64,000 nucleotides of DNA from Brevibacterium sp. XM4083 (GTDB taxonomy: Bacteria > Actinomycetota > Actinomycetes > Actinomycetales > Brevibacteriaceae). Of the stretch, positions 28,416 to 37,931 are shown piece after piece; positions within the stretch are counted from its first letter, which is position 1; each line of letters starts with the position of its first letter. Under the pieces are notes generated by a model. That model worked only from the letters and a program-made list of their open reading frames with translations, was not told where the DNA came from and did no database searches. The stretch covers positions 288,782-352,781 of the forward strand of contig NZ_VFYR02000005.1 in assembly GCF_006489205.2 (NCBI RefSeq). The letters run 5' to 3'. The translations under genes and the position numbers were made by a program.

Positions 28416-29608
28416 GATCCCTTCCTTGCTGTCAGTAGTGGCGCAGCAGGTGGCTGCGGTGATGGTGGCGGGTCGGGCTCGAACCGTCCCGGTGCCACGG
28501 CTTCGCGCGCACCGACGGGCAGCCACGCGGAGTCGGCGCCGAGGACGAGATCCGCACCGAGGCGGGCGCCGAACGGTGCGAGGAGCACCCCGTGGCGGAA
28601 GTACCCGGTGGAGACGACGAGACCGGGGTCGCTGCGGCCGAGCAGAGGGAGGTCGTCGGGCGAACCGGGCCGGGCCCGCGCGGTGATCTCCGTGATCTCA
28701 CATCCAAGGAGCCCGGGAACGAGGCGTTCGGCGTCGTGGAGGAGACGGTGGACGCCCTCGGCGAGGATGCCCGCCTGACCGTCCTCCCGGGACGTCGCCC
28801 CGAGGACGAGCTCCCCATCGGGGCGCGGCACGACGTAGACGGGCCGACCGGCGACGAGTCCCCGGATCGTGCGGGTGAGCAGCGGGGGAGCGTCGGGGTC
28901 CGAGCGGAGCCGGATGACATCGCCGTGGACGGCCCGCAGCGGCAGCGGCGGAGCCCCGGCGATCGCATTGTGCGCCATGCCTGCGGCGAGCACGACCTGA
29001 TCGGCGCGGGCTCGGCGCCCCGAGGCGAGCACGACTCCGGTCGTCCGAGCCGGGGCTTCGCCGGCCGGTGACCCCTCCTCGCCGACCAGCCCCGTCACCC
29101 GATCCTCGATGACGCGGTCACCGAGGACGGTGAGCAGCGCGCGCGTCACCCGCCGGGGATCGATCGCATGATCGCCGGGAATGAGGACGGCCCCGCACAC
29201 ACCGGGAGCCAGGGCGGGTTCGAGGTCGCGGGCCCGGGAACCGGTGAGCAGTTCGAGGTCGGAACCGGCCGCGGACTGAAGCGCGCTGAGTTCGCACAGG
29301 GCCGTGAGATCCGCGCGGTCCCCGGCGCAGACGAGCGTGGCGGTCGTCGTCTCCCCGAGGTCGGCCCCCGAATCCCGGGTCAGTGCCGCAGTGAAGTCGG
29401 GGTAGAGGTCGGCGGAGACGCGCATGAGCGGAAACAGCGGAGTCTGGCCCCACGCGATCTCGGCGGCAGGGGCGATCATCCCGGCCGCGGCCGATGTGGC
29501 ACCCGTGCCTGGGTGCGGATCGATGACGGTGACGGCCGCCCCGCGCCGGTGCAGCTCCCACGCCGTGGCCAGGCCGATGATCCCGGCGCCGACGACGATG
29601 ACGTCCAT
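28412..29608 (-). CDS. thiO: Glycine oxidase ThiO
   Basis: The 398-residue FAD enzyme oxidises glycine to the imine used by ThiG. The N-terminal dinucleotide motif is VIVVGAGIIGLATAWEL, followed by the ATSAAAGMIAPAAE substrate/FAD loop typical of glycine oxidase. A C-terminal STGYFRHGVLLAPF element binds FAD. The last ~35 residues are Pro/Ala rich. It is the first gene of thiO-thiS-thiG-thiF, and its ribosome-binding site lies at the 3' edge of a TPP riboswitch. Confidence 0.95.
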
Positions 29609-29611
29609 GCG

Positions 29612-29692
29612 ATTCTCCCTCCGGCGGCATGACCCGCATCAGGTGAGGCGGTCGGCACGAAGCCCTCTCAGCCTCCCAGCGAGGCTCCCGCG
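29612..29692 (-). promoter_or_regulatory. TPP riboswitch (THI element) upstream of thiO
   Basis: Read on the minus strand, the leader contains the conserved THI-box segments in order. These are a hairpin CCTC-GCTGG-GAGG, then CTGAGA, then ACCTGAT, then the stem GCGG-GTCAT-GCCGC, and GGAGGGA at the end. That last purine run is also the thiO Shine-Dalgarno, 5 nt from ATG 29608, so ligand binding probably blocks translation initiation. The leader lies within about 100 bp of the divergent thiE start, so the two promoters must overlap. Confidence 0.95.
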
Positions 29693-29712
29693 AACTCCTC
29701 TACTCTAGGAGC

Positions 29713-30513
29713 ATGGTTCCCACGATGCCAACGTCTCCCGCAGTGCAAGACCCTGTCACCGCCCCTGCTGAGCACGCGGGCCACCCGGTCGACCGCGACG
29801 CCTCCGGGCCGGATGCCGCGCGGACCCGTGCGCTCGCCTCCGCCCGGCTCTACCTCTGCACCGACGCCCGCACGCAGCAGGGCGACCTCGGTGAGTTCCT
29901 CAACGCCGCCTACGCCGGGGGCGTCGACATCATCCAGCTCCGCGACAAGGGTCTCGAAGCGCGGGAGGAGATCGCCGCCCTCGAGATCCTCGGCGATGCC
30001 GCGCGCCGGCATGGGAAGCTCTTCTCCGTCAACGACCGTGCCGATGTCGCCCTCCTCGTCGGCGCCGACGTCTTCCATGTCGGGCAGGGCGACCTGACGA
30101 GCGCGCAGGCCCGCACGGTGCTCGGCGACGACGTCATCCTCGGCCGGTCCACGCACTCGGTCGAGCAGGCGCTCGCCGCAGCCGCCGACCCGGAGATCGA
30201 CTACTTTTGCGTCGGCCCCGTGTGGGAGACCCCGACGAAGCCGGGCCGCCCGGCCGCCGGACTCGATCCGCTGGCGGAGGTGAGCGGGAGTACGGAGAAG
30301 CCGTGGTTCGCGATCGGCGGGATCTCCGCCGGTGACCGTCTCCGGGCGGTGCAGGAGACCGGGGCGACGCGCATCGTCGTCGTCCGCGCGATCACCGAGG
30401 CGCCTGACCCCGCCGAGGCGGCCGCTCGGCTGCGGGCGCAGCTGGCATCCGCTGACCCCGACACGACCACCGGCACGACCACTGGCACGACCACGAAGGA
30501 CGGCACCCTGTGA
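29713..30513 (+). CDS. thiE: Thiamin-phosphate synthase
   Basis: The 266-residue TIM-barrel enzyme joins the HMP pyrophosphate and thiazole phosphate moieties. Motifs are [39 protein letters not shown] split here as SVNDRADVA and HVGQGD, GRSTHS, and [12 protein letters not shown], with late FAIGGIS. It has a ~45-residue N-terminal extension of low complexity and a Thr/Gly-rich C-terminal tail of TTTG repeats. AGGAG lies only 1-2 nt before ATG 29713, so the start (29713 or 29725) or a leaderless transcript is uncertain. It ends in a GTGA overlap with the next gene. Confidence 0.94.
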   Translation: MVPTMPTSPAVQDPVTAPAEHAGHPVDRDASGPDAARTRALASARLYLCTDARTQQGDLGEFLNAAYAGGVDIIQLRDKGLEAREEIAALEILGDAARRHGKLFSVNDRADVALLVGADVFHVGQGDLTSAQARTVLGDDVILGRSTHSVEQALAAAADPEIDYFCVGPVWETPTKPGRPAAGLDPLAEVSGSTEKPWFAIGGISAGDRLRAVQETGATRIVVVRAITEAPDPAEAAARLRAQLASADPDTTTGTTTGTTTKDGTL

Positions 30514-31424
30514 CAATCCTCATCGCCGGAGCCGGGGCGACCGGCGGCGCCTTCGGCACCCGCCTCGTCGAAGCCGGACGCGACGTCGCCTTCCTCGTCA
30601 GGCCCGCCCGTGCCGAGGCTCTGAGAGAGACCGGACTGCGATTCATCGCCCCCGACGAGGACCGGACGAACCCGGTGACCGTGACGACAGCGGAGGAGCT
30701 CGCAGCCGACCCCACCCCGGTCGACCTCGTCCTCGTCGCCGTCAAGGCCGGTGCCCTCGAATCGATCATCGCCGACCTCCGCCCGGCCGTGGGACCCCAG
30801 ACCCTCATCATCCCGTTCCTCAACGGGATGGCGCAGATCGGCCGCCTCGAAGCGGAGTTCCCCGGACAGGTGCTCGGCGGCCTCGTCAAGATCGTCGGCA
30901 CGATGCGCGGGGCCGACATCGTCCAGATGACGGATCTCGCGACGATGACGATCGGCCGCCTCGGCGGGGGAGAGGTCCCACCCGCGGTCGTCGACGCGCT
31001 CGACGTCCCGGGCTTCCGGCTCCAGGTCATCGACGGCATCGACGACGCCCTGTGGGAGAAATGGGTGTTCATCGCCGCGGCCGGAGTCGTCACGTGCCTC
31101 TTCCGGGCACCGGTGGGCGCGATCATGGCCGCCGGCGGCGAACCCCACGTCGTGGGGATCATCGACGAACTCGAAGCCGTCGCCATGGCCGCCGGCCACC
31201 CGGTCTCCGCGCGGGCGCGCGCCGCCACCCTCTCGATGCTCACCGCCGAGGGCTCCGCCTTCACCTCCTCGCTCTACCGCGACGTCACGGCCGGACTGCC
31301 GAACGAGACCGAGCACATCCTCGGCCACCTCCAGACCACGGCACGCGACCTCGGCGTGCCCACCCCGCTGCTCGATCTCACTCTCGTGCAGCTGCGAGCA
31401 GGCGAGTTCGACCGGAGCGCGTGA
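30510..31424 (+). CDS. Ketopantoate reductase-like (ApbA/PanE) protein
   Basis: The 304-residue protein has the NADP-binding [17 protein letters not shown] at its N-terminus, [16 protein letters not shown], and [13 protein letters not shown] in the middle. The C-terminal helical domain carries [12 protein letters not shown] with the conserved catalytic-type Lys. The family reduces 2-ketopantoate or related 2-oxo acids. It starts at GTG 30510 inside the thiE stop (GTGA). Coupling to thiE may reflect cofactor metabolism, since ApbA was first named for a thiamin-linked phenotype. True pantoate synthesis is not certain. Confidence 0.88.
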   Translation: MTILIAGAGATGGAFGTRLVEAGRDVAFLVRPARAEALRETGLRFIAPDEDRTNPVTVTTAEELAADPTPVDLVLVAVKAGALESIIADLRPAVGPQTLIIPFLNGMAQIGRLEAEFPGQVLGGLVKIVGTMRGADIVQMTDLATMTIGRLGGGEVPPAVVDALDVPGFRLQVIDGIDDALWEKWVFIAAAGVVTCLFRAPVGAIMAAGGEPHVVGIIDELEAVAMAAGHPVSARARAATLSMLTAEGSAFTSSLYRDVTAGLPNETEHILGHLQTTARDLGVPTPLLDLTLVQLRAGEFDRSA

Positions 31425-32172
31425 GCCTCGAACGCTGCGGCCCCGGAGCGCACCGTCGTACCGCGACCGCGGCTCCGACCGCAGGCGCGGGGACCGCGGA
31501 CTCGGGGTCTGCGGTGACGGGGACCGTGCTCCGGGGGCCGACGGTCAGGCCGGTCGCGGACTCGGTGTCTGCGGTCCTCCGCTTCACACGGAGACGGCGG
31601 ACCGCCTCGGCGAGGGTGGTGAGGGTGAGCGCGATGCCGACGCCGAGGACGACACCCCACAGCGGCTGATCAGCGAAGACGGCCCCACCGAGAAGCCCGA
31701 TGCCCGTCGAGTAGGCCGCCCACGCCAGCGCCCCGAGGACGTCTGCGGCGAGGAACCGGGGCAGGGGATAGCGGAGCATCCCCGAGGCGATCGTCGTCGC
31801 CGTCCGCCCGCCGGGGATGAACCGTCCTGCGACGAGCATCGCGCCGCCCCGAACGGCGAACATCTCCGCCGTCGAGGCGAGCAGTCTGCGCAGCCGGGCC
31901 GACCGGACCCACCTGTCGGTGGCGCGACTGCCGCCGCGGCCGACGAGGTGGGCGGCGAGATCGCCGAGGAGCGCACCGACGGTCGCCGCCGCGATGATGC
32001 CCGCCGCCGCCGGACTGCCGGTCACGGCGTACGCGGCGGCGGTGATGACGACGGTCTCCGAGGGCACGATCGGAACGAGGGAGTCGAGGGCGGCGACGAC
32101 GGCGATGAGGAGATAGAGCCACGGGGAGGTCAGCGTCTGCTGGATGAGGTCGAGAGCGAAGTCCATGGTCAT
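31378..32172 (-). CDS. DedA family membrane protein
   Basis: The 264-residue protein has the DedA/SNARE-associated pattern: an early helix with DSLVPIVPSETVVI, then LGDLAAHLVGRGG, and GRFIPGGRTATTIASGM with the conserved FxPxxR. Two to three further helices follow. DedA proteins recycle undecaprenyl phosphate or other lipid carriers across the membrane. The last ~65 residues are a low-complexity Thr/Pro/Ala/Arg tail that overlaps the end of the convergent panE-like gene by 47 nt. Confidence 0.9.
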   Translation of the reverse strand: MTMDFALDLIQQTLTSPWLYLLIAVVAALDSLVPIVPSETVVITAAAYAVTGSPAAAGIIAAATVGALLGDLAAHLVGRGGSRATDRWVRSARLRRLLASTAEMFAVRGGAMLVAGRFIPGGRTATTIASGMLRYPLPRFLAADVLGALAWAAYSTGIGLLGGAVFADQPLWGVVLGVGIALTLTTLAEAVRRLRVKRRTADTESATGLTVGPRSTVPVTADPESAVPAPAVGAAVAVRRCAPGPQRSRLTRSGRTRLLAAARE

Positions 32173-32320
32173 CGACCCTAGTGACGCAGCCGTGGCCGCC
32201 GGTACGAGGCGGAGCGCAGACTGCGGGCGGGCTCACCCGAGCCGATGATGCGGAAAACCGGAACGAGAAGTGAGGTCTGACCCCTCCAGACGCCCTGACC
32301 TGCGTTGCTACGATCGAGCC

Positions 32321-33457
32321 ATGCCGTGGCCCGCGACGATCCCGCGCGAACCCCGCATGTTCCTGAAGCGGTGGTCGCTCTCCGTGCTCGGGGTGCTGTG
32401 GGGCGGCCTGCTCTGCCTGCCGCTGCTGCTCGCCGCATGCTTCCCGCCCGCCTCGGCGCTCTCCCGCCGCGTCCTGGCCTGGGAGCGGAACCGGCAGGAG
32501 CGGACCTTGGGCATCGTGCTCGCCGACGCCCGGCCGGGGCGCGGATTCTTCGCCCTGACCGGCCTCGTCGCCCTCCTCATCGCCGTGCCCGTGGTCAACC
32601 TCCTCACCGGCTTCGTCTTCGTCACCCTCGGCGCGCTCATCCAGGGCCTGTTCGCCGGTGGCGGGGTGACGATCAGCTTCTCACTGTGGACGATTAGCCA
32701 GCCGCTGCTGCTCGTCGGCGTCCTCTACGGGGCGGCGAACCTCATCGGCGCGGTCCTCCTCGCCGAACTCGGCAACTGGCTGCACGGGCGCATCGACGCC
32801 TCCGCCGGGCAGGTGAGCCGACCGACCGCCGTCCACAGCCGCATCACGGAGCTCATCACCACCCGCCGCGGGGTCGTCGTCGCCATCGACGACGAACGCC
32901 GCCGCATCGAACGCGACCTCCACGACGGGGTGCAGCAGAACGTCGTGTCCCTGTCCGTCCTCATCGCCCGGGCCCGCCGGGCACAGGACCCGGAGAAGGC
33001 GGCCGCCCTCCTCGACAGTGCGCTCGTCCAGTCCCAGGACCTCATCGACGAGATGCGCGAGGTGGCATGGCGGGTCTATCCGACGGCCCTCGACGAGCAC
33101 GGGCTGGCGTCGGTGCTCACGCGCATCGCCGACCACTGCCCGGTGCCGGTGTCCATCCTCGAGCAGCCGGGCAGGCGCATCCCGCAGGCCGTCGAATCGG
33201 CCGCGTACTTCGTCGTCCGCGAAGCCGTGACGAACGTCGTCAAGCACGCCGACGCCTCGGCGATCACCATCCGCGTCCACGACGGCGGGTCCGCGCTGGT
33301 CGCCGAGGTGGTCGACGACGGCCGGGGAGGCGCCGACCTGCGCGGGGGCGGGCTCCAGGGCCTCTCCCGGCGGGTCAGCGCACTCGACGGCCGACTCGAG
33401 ATCATCAGCCCCGTGGGTCAGGGCACGACAGTGAGAGCGGAGATCCCCTATGACTGA
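32321..33457 (+). CDS. Sensor histidine kinase (NarX/DesK type)
   Basis: The 378-residue protein has an N-terminal membrane part with hydrophobic helices around residues 15-40, 75-110 and 125-150. A HisKA_3 dimerisation helix follows with the phosphoacceptor His in RRRIERDLHDGVQQN. A HATPase_c domain has VREAVTNVVKHA (N box), VVDDGRGG (G1) and GGGLQGLSRRV (G2). It phosphorylates the response regulator encoded next, which overlaps it by 8 nt. The start ATG 32321 or ATG 32357 is possible. The signal sensed is unknown. Confidence 0.92.
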   Translation: MPWPATIPREPRMFLKRWSLSVLGVLWGGLLCLPLLLAACFPPASALSRRVLAWERNRQERTLGIVLADARPGRGFFALTGLVALLIAVPVVNLLTGFVFVTLGALIQGLFAGGGVTISFSLWTISQPLLLVGVLYGAANLIGAVLLAELGNWLHGRIDASAGQVSRPTAVHSRITELITTRRGVVVAIDDERRRIERDLHDGVQQNVVSLSVLIARARRAQDPEKAAALLDSALVQSQDLIDEMREVAWRVYPTALDEHGLASVLTRIADHCPVPVSILEQPGRRIPQAVESAAYFVVREAVTNVVKHADASAITIRVHDGGSALVAEVVDDGRGGADLRGGGLQGLSRRVSALDGRLEIISPVGQGTTVRAEIPYD

Positions 33458-34148
33458 GCCCATCCGCACGAATGCGCCGACGCCGGCGACCCCTGACGCG
33501 CTGCGCGTCGTCCTCGCCGACGACGCCGTCCTCCTGCGGGAGGGCGTGCGCAGTCTCCTCGAGGACGAGGGGATCTCCGTCGTCGCCTCCGTCGATGACG
33601 GTACCCAGCTGCTCGCCGCCGTCGACGCCCTGTCCCCGCAGCTGGCGATCGTCGACGTGCGGATGCCGCCGACGCACACGACGGAGGGCCTCGAGGCGGC
33701 GCTGACGATCAAGCGCACCCACCCGGACATCGGGGTGCTCGTGCTCAGCCAGTACGTCCTCCACGAGTACGCGACCGAGCTGCTCAGCTCCGAATCGGTC
33801 GGTGTCGGCTACCTGCTGAAGAACCGGGTCACCGACATCGACAGGTTCCTCGACTCGGTCATGCGCATCGCCGCCGGCGGCACCGTCATCGACCCCGAGG
33901 TCGTCCGGCAGCTCCTGCGCACCTCGGAGCGGCAGTCGACGCTCGAGGCGCTCAGCCCCCGGGAGCACGACGTCCTCGAGGCGATGGCCGAGGGCCTGTC
34001 GAACCGCGGCATCTCAGAGCGCCTCTATGTCTCGATCAGCTCGGTGGAGAAGGCGATCAGCGCGATCTTCGACAAACTCGACCTCCAGGCGGGGGAGACG
34101 ACGAGCCGCCGGGTCGCAGCCGTCCTGCGCTTCCTCGACCGCACGTGA
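33450..34148 (+). CDS. NarL/LuxR-type response regulator
   Basis: The 232-residue protein has a receiver domain (residues ~18-140) with acidic pocket LADDAVLLREG, phospho-acceptor Asp in LAIVDVRMPP, and the conserved Lys in GYLLKNRV. A LuxR-type DNA-binding domain begins at LSPREHDVLEAMAEG and runs through SISSVEKAISAIFDKL. It is coupled to the upstream kinase by an 8-nt overlap. The adjacent amino acid permease 136 bp downstream might be a target, but nothing in the sequence proves it. Confidence 0.93.
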   Translation: MTEPIRTNAPTPATPDALRVVLADDAVLLREGVRSLLEDEGISVVASVDDGTQLLAAVDALSPQLAIVDVRMPPTHTTEGLEAALTIKRTHPDIGVLVLSQYVLHEYATELLSSESVGVGYLLKNRVTDIDRFLDSVMRIAAGGTVIDPEVVRQLLRTSERQSTLEALSPREHDVLEAMAEGLSNRGISERLYVSISSVEKAISAIFDKLDLQAGETTSRRVAAVLRFLDRT

Positions 34149-34283
34149 GGGCACTCCGATCTCCGCTCGGGCTCGGATCCCGAAGCGCTGACCATTCTGC
34201 ACGAACCGCTCGCGTCACCGTGATGTGATAAGAATGGCCGGGGCCCGCAACCGGGACCCGACCGAACGCGAGCAGGGGACACG

Positions 34284-35780
34284 ATGCCACAGCCGACCAC
34301 CTCGGCGACGACCACCCGGAACGAGAACTCCCGGGAACTCAAGCGGGGACTGCGGTCGCGTCACCTGCAGATGATCGCGATCGGCGGCGCCATCGGCACC
34401 GGCCTCTTCCTCGGATCGGGCGGCACGATCTCCCAGGCGGGCCCCGGCGGGGCGCTGCTCGCGTACGCCGTCATCGGGATCATGGTCCTCTTCGTCATGC
34501 AGTCCCTCGGCGAGATGTCGACCCATCTGCCCGTCGCCGGGTCCTTCCACACGTACGGCTCGAAGTACGTCAGCCCCTCCTTCGGCTTCGCGATGGGCTG
34601 GAACTACTGGTTCAACTGGGCGATCACCCTGGCCGCCGAACTCGTCGCCGCCGGTGTCATCATGTCGTTCTGGCTGCCCGACGTGCCGTCATGGGTGTGG
34701 GCGGCCGTCTTCCTCGCCCTCCTCACCGGCCTCAACTTCCTCTCGGCCCGCGCGTTCGGCGAAGGGGAGTTCTGGTTCGCCGCGATCAAGGTCACAGCCG
34801 TGCTCGCGTTCCTCGTCCTCGGCGTGCTCATGATCGCCGGCATCATCGGCGGCAGCTCACCGGGACTGAGCAACTGGACGACCGGGGAGGCGCCGTTCGT
34901 CGGCGGGTGGGTCTCGATCATCTCCGTGTTCATGATCGCCGGCTTCTCCTTCCAGGGCACGGAGCTCGTCGGGGTCACCGCGGGCGAATCCCGGGACCCT
35001 CGTCGCGACATGCCGCGGGCGATCCGGACCGTGTTCTGGCGGATCATGCTCTTCTACATCGGGGCGATCGTCGTCATCGGATTCCTCCTGCCCTACACGG
35101 ATCCGTCGCTGCTGGCCGCGGCGGACAACGACGACATCACCGCGTCGCCGTTCACCCTCGTCTTCGAGCGCGCGGGCATCGCCGTGGCCGCGAGCGTGAT
35201 GAACGCCGTCATCCTCACCGCGATCCTCTCCGCCGGCAACTCCGGACTCTACGCCTCGACCCGCATGCTCTACGCGATGGCGAAGGACGGCACCGCCCCA
35301 CGGCTGTTCGCCCGTCTCAACGCCCGCGGGGTACCCGTCATGGCCCTCTTCGCGACCGCGTTCATCGGGCTCTTCGGATTCCTCACCGAGGTGATGGGCG
35401 ACGGGGCGGCGTACACCTGGCTCATCAACGTCTCCGGTCTCTCCGGGTTCATCGTGTGGATCGGCATCGCCTGGTGCCATTTCCGCTTCCGTCGCGCCTA
35501 CGTCCGCCAGGGCCATGACGTCGCCGCCCTGCCCTACCGGGCACCGCTCTTTCCCATCGGGCCGATCATCGCGCTCATCATGCTCATCGTCGTCGTCGCC
35601 GGGCAGAACATCGAAGCCGTCGTCGACGGCCGCGTCCTCGAGGTCGCCTCCGCCTACATCGGCCTTCCCGCCTTCCTTCTCGTGTGGGGCATCTACCGGC
35701 TCGTCAAGGGTCGCCCTGCCGGACTCGTGCCCCTGGAGAAGGTCGACGTCGGCGGACTCGAGATCAGACCCGAGCGCTGA
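34284..35780 (+). CDS. Amino acid permease (APC, LysP/AroP-like)
   Basis: The 498-residue protein has 12 predicted helices and the amino acid transporter opening ELKRGLRSRHLQMIAIGGA followed by IGTGLFLGSG. An EFWFAAIKVTAVLAF helix and FQGTELVGVTAGES further downstream match the lysine-permease-like branch. It imports an amino acid by proton symport; lysine is a guess from the EFWFA segment. AGGGGA precedes ATG 34284. It is probably monocistronic, with an iron-regulated gene starting right after it. Confidence 0.9.
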   Translation: MPQPTTSATTTRNENSRELKRGLRSRHLQMIAIGGAIGTGLFLGSGGTISQAGPGGALLAYAVIGIMVLFVMQSLGEMSTHLPVAGSFHTYGSKYVSPSFGFAMGWNYWFNWAITLAAELVAAGVIMSFWLPDVPSWVWAAVFLALLTGLNFLSARAFGEGEFWFAAIKVTAVLAFLVLGVLMIAGIIGGSSPGLSNWTTGEAPFVGGWVSIISVFMIAGFSFQGTELVGVTAGESRDPRRDMPRAIRTVFWRIMLFYIGAIVVIGFLLPYTDPSLLAAADNDDITASPFTLVFERAGIAVAASVMNAVILTAILSAGNSGLYASTRMLYAMAKDGTAPRLFARLNARGVPVMALFATAFIGLFGFLTEVMGDGAAYTWLINVSGLSGFIVWIGIAWCHFRFRRAYVRQGHDVAALPYRAPLFPIGPIIALIMLIVVVAGQNIEAVVDGRVLEVASAYIGLPAFLLVWGIYRLVKGRPAGLVPLEKVDVGGLEIRPER

Positions 35781-35828
35781 GCTCGGGCACGGGTGGCCGG
35801 TGGCGTTCACCCCACGCCCCGTCATGGA

Positions 35829-35847
35829 TTAAGCTAGGCTTGCCTAA
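35829..35847. promoter_or_regulatory. Iron box (DtxR/IdeR-type) before siderophore-binding lipoprotein
   Basis: TTAAGCTAGGCTTGCCTAA matches the DtxR/IdeR consensus at 15 of 19 positions by my count and is roughly palindromic. It lies 20 bp before the start of the solute-binding protein, where a repressor would block the promoter when iron is plentiful. Confidence 0.82.
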
Positions 35848-35866
35848 ACTCCGACGAAAGAGATCC

Positions 35867-36829
35867 ATGCGCAGAATCCTCGCCCCCATCCTCGCCTCCG
35901 TCCTCCTGCTCACCGCCTGTTCCGGCGGCGGCGCCGACGATGCGGAGACGGCCGCGACCGGGGCCAGCGTCGACACGAAGTTCGGTGCCGTCGAGGTCCC
36001 CGCCGACCCGCAGCGCGTCGTGGCGTTGGGCTGGGGTGACGCGGAGACGGCGCTGGCGCTCGGCGTCCAGCCCGTCGGCGCCTCCGACTGGGTCGAATTC
36101 GGCGGCTCCGGCGTCGGCCCGTGGGCGGATCAGCTCTACGACACCCCGCCGGAGATCATCGCGACCCTCGAACCCGACTATGAGGCGATCGCCGCGCTCG
36201 AACCCGACCTCATCCTCGACACGAAGAGCTCGGGCGAGCAGGAGCGCTACGACCGTCTCAGCGAGATCGCCCCGACCGTCGGTCCGCCCGAGGGCGGCGA
36301 CAACTACCTCACGTCCATGGATCAGCAGGTGACGATGGTCGCAGAAGCCCTCGGCGAGGAGGACAAGGGCAAGAAGCAGCTCGAGGACCTCGACGCCGAG
36401 TTCGCGGCCGCCCGGGACGCCAACCCCGAGTTCGCGGGCAAGTCAGTGACCGTGGCGGCGAAGACGTCCGAGGGCTGGGGTGCCTACATCAAGGGCACCG
36501 AGCGCGTGCAGTTCATGGAGAACCTCGGTTTCACGCAGTCGTCGACGATCGACGGACTCAAGCCGGAGGGCTTCACGGTGCCGGTGTCGGAGGAGAAGCT
36601 CGATGACCTCGACGCGGACCTCCTCCTCGTCTTCCCCATCTACATCCCTGACTCCGAGGTCACTGACGATCCCGCATTCCAACGGATTCCCGCGGTCGCC
36701 GACGGTCGCTCGGTCGTGCTCACCCAGGACGACGACGAAGTGCGGAAGGCGTTCTCGCTCAACTCCGTGCTCTCGGCGCGCTACGCCGCGCAGACGATGC
36801 CGGAGCTCCTCAAGCCCGCGGTCAAGTAG
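35867..36829 (+). CDS. Iron-siderophore-binding lipoprotein
   Basis: The 320-residue protein has a lipoprotein signal peptide ending LLLTAC (Cys near 17). A FecB/BtuF-type periplasmic-binding fold follows: VEVPADPQRVVALGWGDAE at the start, ALEPDLILDT, a long central helix (residues ~150-190), and a C-terminal lobe with DLLLVFPIY. It captures a ferric siderophore outside the membrane. The partner permease and ATPase genes are 3.5 kb downstream at 40323-43365, also behind a predicted iron box, so this system is split. The frame upstream of ATG 35867 is not coding. Confidence 0.92.
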   Translation: MRRILAPILASVLLLTACSGGGADDAETAATGASVDTKFGAVEVPADPQRVVALGWGDAETALALGVQPVGASDWVEFGGSGVGPWADQLYDTPPEIIATLEPDYEAIAALEPDLILDTKSSGEQERYDRLSEIAPTVGPPEGGDNYLTSMDQQVTMVAEALGEEDKGKKQLEDLDAEFAAARDANPEFAGKSVTVAAKTSEGWGAYIKGTERVQFMENLGFTQSSTIDGLKPEGFTVPVSEEKLDDLDADLLLVFPIYIPDSEVTDDPAFQRIPAVADGRSVVLTQDDDEVRKAFSLNSVLSARYAAQTMPELLKPAVK

Positions 36830-36856
36830 CGGCGTGCGGCAGGTGGCGCGAGAACC

Positions 36857-37324
36857 TCACCGCCTGCTCGCCCGCTTCGCCTCATCGGCCAGCCACGCCT
36901 CGAGTCCGACGTCGATGATGCGGGCGTGGCGGATCCGCGCGAGTGCGGGAATCGCGATCCACTCGGCTCTGTCGGTCGTGCCGTCGACCTCGAGGGTGCC
37001 GAGGCTGCCGCCGACGATCCGCGCAAGATAGACGACCCGCACACCCTTGAAGGGGCGCCCGCTGCGGCGGTGCTTCTCCGTGAAGCTGTGCGTCGTCAGC
37101 GGGCGGAGGAGTTCGGCGTCGAACCCGGTCTCCTCCCGGATCTCCCGCACGGTGCCGTCTTCGATGCTCTCCTCGTAGTCGATGCCTCCGCCCGGCAGCG
37201 TCCACAGGGCACGGTTGGGCTCGCCACCGCCGTTGAACCAGCTGAGCAGGATCTCATCGCTGTCGTTGACGATCACGGCGTAGCCGGCGACGCGCGTGTC
37301 GTATTCGGAGAAGTGCAAGTCCAT
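36857..37324 (-). CDS. Nudix hydrolase
   Basis: The 155-residue protein has a full Nudix box: LPGGGIDYEESIEDG followed by VREIREETG. The N-terminal strand AGYAVIVNDSDEILLSW and C-terminal WIAIPAL complete the fold. The substrate is unknown. The start is either ATG 37324 or GTG 37330; I use the ATG. It is convergent with the siderophore-binding gene and divergent from the SRPBCC gene 78 bp away. Confidence 0.88.
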   Translation of the reverse strand: MDLHFSEYDTRVAGYAVIVNDSDEILLSWFNGGGEPNRALWTLPGGGIDYEESIEDGTVREIREETGFDAELLRPLTTHSFTEKHRRSGRPFKGVRVVYLARIVGGSLGTLEVDGTTDRAEWIAIPALARIRHARIIDVGLEAWLADEAKRASRR

Positions 37325-37402
37325 GTCCACACCCTACCCATGAGTTGAGAACACCCTCGGCGCGGACTTCCCAATTCCCATCCCCATGCCTAGGCTGAGG
37401 CC

Positions 37403-37915
37403 ATGGCCGACACGCGCGCAGCACGCTCCCAGACGACCTATCCCGGCGACAAGATGTCGAGCACCCGCGTCATCCCAGCTTCACCGGCGGAGATCTTCGC
37501 CGTGCTCGCCGATCCCGGCCGCCACCAGGACACCGAACCCGGCGACTGGGTGCGCTCGGCGATCTCGGCCGAACCGATCACCCGCGTCGGACAGGTCTTC
37601 TCGATGAACATGTTCCTTGAGCAGGCCGGCGGCGCCTACCGGATGGACAACGTCGTCACCGCCTTCGAACCCGACACGGCGATCAGCTGGGATCCCGGCC
37701 AGGACGACGGCACGGGCGACGTCGCCGTCGGCGGCTGGCGCTGGCGCTATGACCTCGCCCCCGTCGACGGGGGCACCGAGGTGACTCTGACCTACGACTG
37801 GTCGGGGACGACGCAGGCGGTGCGCGATGATTTCGGGGGCTTCCCGGTCTTCCCGCCGGCCTTCCTCGACGCCTCCCTGGCGGCGCTGGCGAAGACGGTG
37901 ACAGGGCGCCGCTGA
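37403..37915 (+). CDS. SRPBCC family protein
   Basis: The 170-residue protein has STRVIPASPAEIFAVLADPG near the N-terminus, a core with AGGAYRMDNVVTAFEPDTAI, and GGWRWRYDLAPVDGGTEVTL strands, typical of START-like ligand-binding proteins. The first 17 residues are polar and not part of the fold. It lies 16 bp before the alpha/beta hydrolase gene and is probably co-transcribed with it. Confidence 0.8.
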   Translation: MADTRAARSQTTYPGDKMSSTRVIPASPAEIFAVLADPGRHQDTEPGDWVRSAISAEPITRVGQVFSMNMFLEQAGGAYRMDNVVTAFEPDTAISWDPGQDDGTGDVAVGGWRWRYDLAPVDGGTEVTLTYDWSGTTQAVRDDFGGFPVFPPAFLDASLAALAKTVTGRR

Positions 37916-37931
37916 CGGGTAGGCTGGTGAC

